Source of the DNA: Herbaspirillum frisingense
GTDB lineage: Bacteria; Pseudomonadota; Gammaproteobacteria; Burkholderiales; Burkholderiaceae_D
Assembly (NCBI GenBank): GCA_009914615.1
Contig: WNDX01000036.1
Span: 1-32,974 of the forward strand
Direction: 5' to 3'
Length of the DNA: 32,974 bases
Made by a program: the position numbers and the translations under genes. Positions 28,854 to 32,974 of this stretch are shown here, piece by piece. The notes beneath the pieces were generated by a model, which ran no database searches, had not been told where the DNA came from, and worked only from the letters and a program-made list of their open reading frames with translations. Positions within the stretch are counted from its first letter, which is position 1, and the number at the start of each line of letters is the position of its first letter.

Positions 28854-30089
28854 TCAGCCGCGCTGTTCCTTCAGATCCGGCAGGAACACCGTCAGCAGGC
28901 CGGCCAGCGGCAGGAAGGCGCACAGGCCATACACCCAGGCGATGCCATACAGGTCGGCCAGATGGCCCAGCAGTGCGGCGCCGATGCCGCCGAAGCCGAA
29001 CATCAGGCCGAAGAACACGCCGGCGATCATGCCCACTTTGCCCGGCACCAGTTCTTGCGCATACACCACGATGGCCGAGAAGGCCGAGGCGATCACCAGG
29101 CCAATCACCACCGACAGCACGCCGGTCCAGAACAGGTTGGCATGCGGCAGCAGCAGGGCGAAGGGGGCGGCGCCGAGGATCGAGATCCAGATCACCAGCT
29201 TGCGGCCGATCCTGTCGCCAATAGGGCCGCCGACAAAGGTGCCTACCGCCACCGCGCCCAGGAACAGGAACAGGTAAATCTGCGAGCTGGCCACCGACAT
29301 CTGGAAGCGGTCGATCAGATAGAAGGTGAAATAGCTGGTGAAGCTGGCCATGTAGAAATACTTGGAAAACACCAGCAACGCCAGCACCAACAGCGCGCGG
29401 CGCACGGTCGCGGCCGGCAGCTGCTGCGGCAGACGCGCCTTGGCCTTGCCTTTGGTCGCCGCCAGATGGCCGCGATACCAGCCCGCCACGCGCGACAGCA
29501 CCACGACGGCCAGGAGCGCCAGCAACACGAACCAGGCGACGTTGCCCTGGCCGTAAGGCACCACGATGGCGGCCGCCAGCAGCGGGCCGAAGGCCGAGCC
29601 GGCATTGCCGCCCACCTGAAAGGTCGATTGCGCCAGGCCGAAGCGTCCGCCCGATGCCATGCGTGCGATGCGCGAAGCCTCCGGATGGAAGGTGGAGGAG
29701 CCGATGCCGATCAGCGCCGCCGCCAGCAGGAAGGCCGGGAAGCTGCCGACCATGGAGAGCAGCACGATGCCCACCAGCGTGGCGACCGCGCCGCTGGGCA
29801 GCAGCCAGGGCTGCGGGTGGCGATCGGTGTACATGCCGATCCAGGGCTGCAGCAGCGAGGCCGTGATCTGGAAGGTCAGGGTGATCAGGCCGACCTGCGT
29901 GAAGCTGAGGCCGTAATTGGCCTTCAGCATGGGATAGATGGAGGGCAGCAGCGCCTGGATCATATCGTTGATCAGGTGCGCACCACCGCAGGCGAGGATG
30001 ATGCTCATCACCAGTGGATGGGCGGAGCTGGATGCGGCGGCCGGCTGGGCCTGGGCCGCTGCCTTGGAGGAGTCGGAAGTGCTTGTCAT
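28854..30089 (-). CDS. fsr: MFS exporter of the fosmidomycin-resistance (Fsr) type
   Basis: A 411-residue, twelve-helix major facilitator protein of the same length class as E. coli Fsr (406 residues). Typical segments are GGAHLINDMIQALLPSIYP at helix 1, FHPEASRIAR in the loop after helix 4, and FQVGGNAGSAFGPL in helix 5. The ATG at 30089 is preferred over a TTG twelve codons upstream. The N-terminus has an Ala/Ser-rich cytosolic extension. An AraC regulator diverges 90 bases away, an arrangement also seen for drug exporters such as nimT with nimR. The natural substrate is unknown. Confidence 0.8.
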   Translation of the reverse strand: MTSTSDSSKAAAQAQPAAASSSAHPLVMSIILACGGAHLINDMIQALLPSIYPMLKANYGLSFTQVGLITLTFQITASLLQPWIGMYTDRHPQPWLLPSGAVATLVGIVLLSMVGSFPAFLLAAALIGIGSSTFHPEASRIARMASGGRFGLAQSTFQVGGNAGSAFGPLLAAAIVVPYGQGNVAWFVLLALLAVVVLSRVAGWYRGHLAATKGKAKARLPQQLPAATVRRALLVLALLVFSKYFYMASFTSYFTFYLIDRFQMSVASSQIYLFLFLGAVAVGTFVGGPIGDRIGRKLVIWISILGAAPFALLLPHANLFWTGVLSVVIGLVIASAFSAIVVYAQELVPGKVGMIAGVFFGLMFGFGGIGAALLGHLADLYGIAWVYGLCAFLPLAGLLTVFLPDLKEQRG

Positions 30090-30179
30090 GGCGGATCGGT
30101 GGTGGAGTGCGGAGAAGATGGGCAAAGCGTATCATTGGCATCTATTGCTGCTTATGACACTGATTGCCGATTAACTGCC
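30090..30179. promoter_or_regulatory. Divergent control region between fsr-like and araC-like genes
   Basis: Ninety bases hold both promoters. ATTGGCA (30134-30140), ATTGCTG (30144-30150) and ATTGCCG (30162-30168) are near-repeats in one orientation and could be AraC-family half-sites. No strong core promoter was picked out. Confidence 0.3.
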
Positions 30180-31010
30180 ATGGTTGCCAAGGTAAGACTG
30201 GTCAGTCCCAGTCGCGAAGTGGTCGCGTTGCAGAACGCCGAATGCGCGGTGGTGGGTTTCGCCCGCGAGCTGGCATTCCGCGACTTGCTGACCGCGCATT
30301 CGCATCGCCGCGGCCAGCTGCTGTACGCGGTGGAGGGGGTGATGCAGGTGCGTACGCCGCAGGGCGTATGGATGGTGCCGCCGCAGCGGGCGCTGTGGGT
30401 GCCGCCGCATGTGGAGCACGAGATCCGCATGCTCAGCCGGGTCAGCATGCGCACGCTCTACATCACGGAACACGCGGGGCGCGGGATCGGCGAGCGTTGC
30501 CGCCTGCTGGAGGTGTCGGTACTGCTGCGCGAGCTGATCCTGGCGCTGCTGGCCGAGAGCAACGACTATCCGCCGCACAGCCGCGCCGGTCATGTGGCCG
30601 AACTGATCATGTCGGAGTTGTCGCGGGCGCCGGCCATTCCCATCGAGATTCCGTGGCCGCAGGATCGCCGCCTGCTGGCGATCTGCGAGGCGATCCTGGC
30701 CGATCCCGGCCGCCAGTTTGCGCTGGCCGACTGGGCCGGGCTGGGCGGCGCCAGCGTGCGTACGGTGATTCGTCTGTTTCCCAGGGAGACCGGACTGCAG
30801 TTCCGCCACTGGGTGCAGCAGGTGCATCTGAGCGAGGCGCTGGTGCGGCTGTCGCGCGGCGAGGCGGTCGGGGTGGTGGCGCAGGCGCTCGGCTACAAGA
30901 GCCAGAGCGCGTTTTCCAACATGTTCCGCAAGGCGCTCGGGACCACGCCCAACCACTACCTGCAGCGCCAGGAAAAGCGCCGCGTCGCGGTGGGCGGAAG
31001 CGATCAGTAG
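30180..31010 (+). CDS. AraC family regulator (cupin plus AraC HTH, NimR-like)
   Basis: A 276-residue protein. The N-terminal cupin-like sensor (about 20-110) includes HSHRRGQLLYAVEGVMQV. The C-terminal AraC domain (about 175-270) includes GASVRTVIRLFPRETG and the final helix region YKSQSAFSNMFRKALGTTP. The frame is open far upstream, but that part lies antisense to the transporter gene; the ATG at 30180 gives the family N-terminus. By analogy with NimR and nimT it probably controls the divergent exporter. Its stop overlaps the 3' end of the next, convergent gene by seven bases. Confidence 0.87.
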   Translation: MVAKVRLVSPSREVVALQNAECAVVGFARELAFRDLLTAHSHRRGQLLYAVEGVMQVRTPQGVWMVPPQRALWVPPHVEHEIRMLSRVSMRTLYITEHAGRGIGERCRLLEVSVLLRELILALLAESNDYPPHSRAGHVAELIMSELSRAPAIPIEIPWPQDRRLLAICEAILADPGRQFALADWAGLGGASVRTVIRLFPRETGLQFRHWVQQVHLSEALVRLSRGEAVGVVAQALGYKSQSAFSNMFRKALGTTPNHYLQRQEKRRVAVGGSDQ

Positions 31011-31396
31011 TTGATGACGACCACCTTGGGGCCCCGGCGGCCGCCGGGCAGGGTTGGCATCGGCACGCCTTGCGCCGCTGCGCTGCCGGGAGCGGCAGTC
31101 GCTTCCTGAGCCGGCCGCTCGGGGTCGCGATCCAGAAAATACGGATCGGCCGTCGGCTCCACCGCGATCGCTGCCCCGAGTACATTCTGTGAGCGTTCAT
31201 TGGCCACGCCGGGTACTGCCGAACATACCTGGAAGAAGTCGGCGCTGCCTTCGGAAAAATCGACCCAGCATTTTTCCGCCACCGTGACCGAAATGGCGAG
31301 CGCGCCCGAGGTTGCCGCGAGCAAGGCACTGCCCCAGTTCACCTGGCTGAAAATGGCGACCGATACTACGGCAACCGCGAAGACTTTCTTGTTCAT
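31004..31396 (-). CDS. Small exported protein of unknown function
   Basis: A 130-residue protein with a clear ribosome site (AGGAGG seven bases before the ATG at 31396) and an N-terminal hydrophobic segment (about 5-32) that could be a signal peptide or anchor. Two cysteines (EKCWVDF and FQVCSAV) could form a disulfide in the periplasm. The C-terminal half is Pro/Ala/Gly-rich and low in complexity (about 78-125). I do not recognise a family. It converges on the AraC gene with a seven-base overlap of stop codons. Confidence 0.65.
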   Translation of the reverse strand: MNKKVFAVAVVSVAIFSQVNWGSALLAATSGALAISVTVAEKCWVDFSEGSADFFQVCSAVPGVANERSQNVLGAAIAVEPTADPYFLDRDPERPAQEATAAPGSAAAQGVPMPTLPGGRRGPKVVVINY

Positions 31397-31872
31397 CTTG
31401 ATCCCTCCTTTGCGTCCAATGTAGAGGGCAAGCGCTGCAGCGCGGCATCGGAGAAATCCTGAAATCCACGGGGCAATATTCGCAACGCAGGAGAATCGGC
31501 GCGCGGCCGCTGCGGAAGGCGTGGAAGAGAACGGTCGTTCTCAGAGCGGAAAGGCAGACGGCATGGGCGATCCGCGCTGTTCGCGTGCATCACGCGGAGA
31601 ACGGATTTTTTCGCATTTCATGTCTCGCCTGTGGTTTTTTATCGACGTACCTACTCGCATTTTTATCGGGGCGATACGTGACGTTTCGCATCAAGCTGAC
31701 AATGCCCTGACGCGAGCCTGACGGCGAGGGCGCCCGGTCCGGATTTTTCTTCGCGTACCGGTGCAACCTCGCCGTACACCACGACTCGCAGTCCTCTGCA
31801 ACAAATGTTGCGATGGCTATCCGGTTTGTTTGCTACCATCCCTCCGTCTTCTTCACCGCACACCGCCGCCCC
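31397..31872. other. Divergent intergenic region between the exported protein and the RpiR gene
   Basis: No gene was found in these 476 bases. GAGAACG-GT-CGTTCTC (31527-31542) is a 7-2-7 inverted repeat about 130 bases upstream of the minus-strand gene. GCAAC-AAAT-GTTGC (31798-31811) overlaps a TTGCGA box (31808-31813), and a TGCTACCAT extended -10-like box lies at 31831-31839. These are candidates for an RpiR autoregulatory operator and promoter, although the 20-base spacing is long. Confidence 0.4.
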
Positions 31873-32754
31873 ATGAGCAACGCCGCCACGCCTCCGCAGA
31901 CCTTCAGTGCACTGGAAGCCTCGATCCGCGAGCGCTTCACCGACATGCGGCCGCAATTCCAGGCCGGCGCCGCCTTCCTGCTGGACAATCCGGGCGAGGT
32001 CGCGGTCTCCACCATGCGCGCGCTGTCGCAAAAGGCGCAGGTGCAACCGTCCACCTTCGTGCGGCTGGCGCAATACCTGGGCTTCGCCGGTTGGGCCGAA
32101 CTGCGCGCGCTGTTCGTCGAGCGGCTGGCCGGCGATCCCAAGGCCTATGCCTTCAAGGCCAAAGGCATCGTCCGTCGCAGCAACAGCGACAAGCTGGTAG
32201 CCGAGCTGTTCACTGCCCAGCGCGCCAATCTCGACGCCTCCGAACCCAAGAGCGCCGACCGCATGCTGGCCGCGGCGCGCGCGCTGGCCAAGGCCAGGCA
32301 TGTGCACATCGCCGGCTTCCGCGCGGCGTTTTCGATATCTTTCCTGCTGCATTACCTGTATCGCCTGTTCCGCACCTCGGTGTCGCTGGTGCGCGGCAGC
32401 GAGGGGTCGCTCGATTTTGAACTGCGCGCATTCGCAGCGCAGGATGCGGTGGTGGTGGTCAGCTTCGCGCCCTATTCGGCCGAGGCGGTGCGCGTGGCCG
32501 AAGCCGCCAAGCAAGCCGGCGCCCGGCTGATCGCCCTGACCGACAGCGCGGTGGCGCCGATCGCGCTCAAAGCCGACCATTGCATCCTGTTCTCGCATGA
32601 AACGCCATCCTTCTTCCCGTCGATGGCGGCCGCCACCGCCGTGGCGGAGAGCCTGATTGAGCTGGTCATTTCCATCGACGACGAGCATGCCGTCCAGCGG
32701 CTGGAGCAGACCGAAGAAGCCTTGCACCGCACCGGCGCCTACGTCGCCAAATAG
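31873..32754 (+). CDS. RpiR family transcriptional regulator (HTH + SIS)
   Basis: A 293-residue protein. The N-terminal HTH_6 domain (about 10-85) has VAVSTMRALSQKAQVQPSTF and VRLAQYLGFAGWAELR. The C-terminal sugar-isomerase (SIS) domain (about 125-265) has VHIAGFRAAFSIS and VVVVSFAPYSAEAV. The ATG at 31873 gives the family N-terminus; an in-frame opening to 31813 lacks a ribosome site. RpiR proteins sense phosphosugars and control sugar catabolism. No sugar genes flank it here, so its target is unknown. A terminator and a group II intron follow. Confidence 0.9.
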   Translation: MSNAATPPQTFSALEASIRERFTDMRPQFQAGAAFLLDNPGEVAVSTMRALSQKAQVQPSTFVRLAQYLGFAGWAELRALFVERLAGDPKAYAFKAKGIVRRSNSDKLVAELFTAQRANLDASEPKSADRMLAAARALAKARHVHIAGFRAAFSISFLLHYLYRLFRTSVSLVRGSEGSLDFELRAFAAQDAVVVVSFAPYSAEAVRVAEAAKQAGARLIALTDSAVAPIALKADHCILFSHETPSFFPSMAAATAVAESLIELVISIDDEHAVQRLEQTEEALHRTGAYVAK

Positions 32755-32789
32755 CATTTCATTTCGTCGATCAGGAAACAAAAGAAACG

Positions 32790-32816
32790 ACGGGCGCTGC
32801 GGCGCCCGTTGTCTTT
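32790..32816 (+). terminator. Intrinsic terminator after the RpiR gene
   Basis: ACGGGCGC (32790-32797) and GCGCCCGT (32802-32809) pair around a TGCG loop, followed by TGTCTTT. The T-tract is interrupted because the group II intron begins immediately after it at 32817. Confidence 0.75.
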
Positions 32817-32974
32817 GTGCGCCCAGCATGGGCGCACTCCTGCGGGTGCAAGTCCCGCCATGAGCTGGTCACAGTGAATGAAGTGAAGCGCAACTGCATG
32901 AGGGTGACCGAGTGTGGGAAGGAAGCGTGGAGCGTAAATCGCGAGCCGATGAACAAGAATCGCATAGAAGGCGC
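32817..32974 (+). mobile_element. 5' end of a bacterial group II intron (partial, runs off right edge)
   Basis: The sequence begins GTGCGCCCAGCATGGGCGC, which carries the GTGCG 5' end and the first paired element of many bacterial group II introns. It continues with GGGTGCAAGTCCC, then CATGAGGGTGACCGAGTG, GGGAAGGAAGCGTGG and AACAAGAATCGCATAGAAGG, the usual run of domain I motifs. The reverse transcriptase and the 3' domains V and VI lie beyond the window. Placement directly behind a terminator hairpin is typical of class C introns, but the subclass cannot be fixed from 158 bases. Confidence 0.82.

Noticed and set aside
28836-30179. Upstream part of a 724-codon plus-strand frame that ends in the AraC gene
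   Set aside because: Only the part from 30180 has AraC features; the rest is antisense to the Fsr-like transporter and has no domain.

Overview
The window is GC-rich DNA with closely packed genes. Its gene set (glycerol ABC-transporter operon, zinc alcohol dehydrogenase AdhP, DASS transporter, BKACE/DUF849 enzyme, HD-GYP and MCP proteins, CLC-F fluoride antiporter) fits a betaproteobacterium of the Burkholderiales, most likely Oxalobacteraceae (Herbaspirillum-like). The taxon is inferred from gene content and protein style only; no rRNA is present. No tRNA, CRISPR array or phage module was seen. Layout: (1) 1-3560 is a decaying accessory segment. A possible IS terminus is followed by a TetR regulator with an 11-G tract, a two-site palindromic operator, a frameshifted SDR gene, the remains of an alpha/beta hydrolase, one intact small membrane protein and a broken minus-strand gene. 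(2) 3561-10631 is a probable catabolic cluster. An AraC/OruR-like regulator diverges from a BKACE-family beta-keto acid cleavage enzyme, an MFS (ACS-type) transporter and two SDR dehydrogenases, followed by a DASS-type carboxylate transporter. The likely theme is uptake and oxidation of a hydroxy or keto acid followed by acetyl-CoA-dependent cleavage; the substrate is unknown. (3) adhP (10707-11732, minus) sits alone behind a perfect bidirectional terminator. (4) 12060-22238 is a complete glycerol/glycerol-3-phosphate module: a divergent DeoR/GlpR repressor, then glpD, two ABC ATPases (glpS, glpT), two permeases (glpP, glpQ), a DUF2160 membrane protein (glpU), a periplasmic binding protein (glpV) and glpK. 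The layout is like the rhizobial glpSTPQUV system, and no GlpF facilitator is present. The two ATPases carry complementary defects that predict one active and one degenerate ATP site. (5) 22398-24807 holds a FecR-domain protein overlapping an OmpA-like lipoprotein, then a convergent HD-GYP c-di-GMP phosphodiesterase. (6) 24987-26425 is a fluoride-resistance unit: a promoter, a crcB-type fluoride riboswitch and a CLC-F type F-/H+ antiporter. (7) 26958-32754 holds a Cache/HAMP chemoreceptor, an Fsr-type MFS exporter with a divergent AraC regulator, an unrecognised exported protein and an RpiR/SIS regulator. (8) A transcription terminator follows the RpiR gene, and a group II intron appears to begin directly after it and runs off the right edge. 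The most noteworthy items are the fluoride riboswitch with CLC-F, the asymmetric GlpS/GlpT pair, the uncharacterised BKACE cluster, the intron placed behind a terminator, and the homopolymer tract in the TetR gene.
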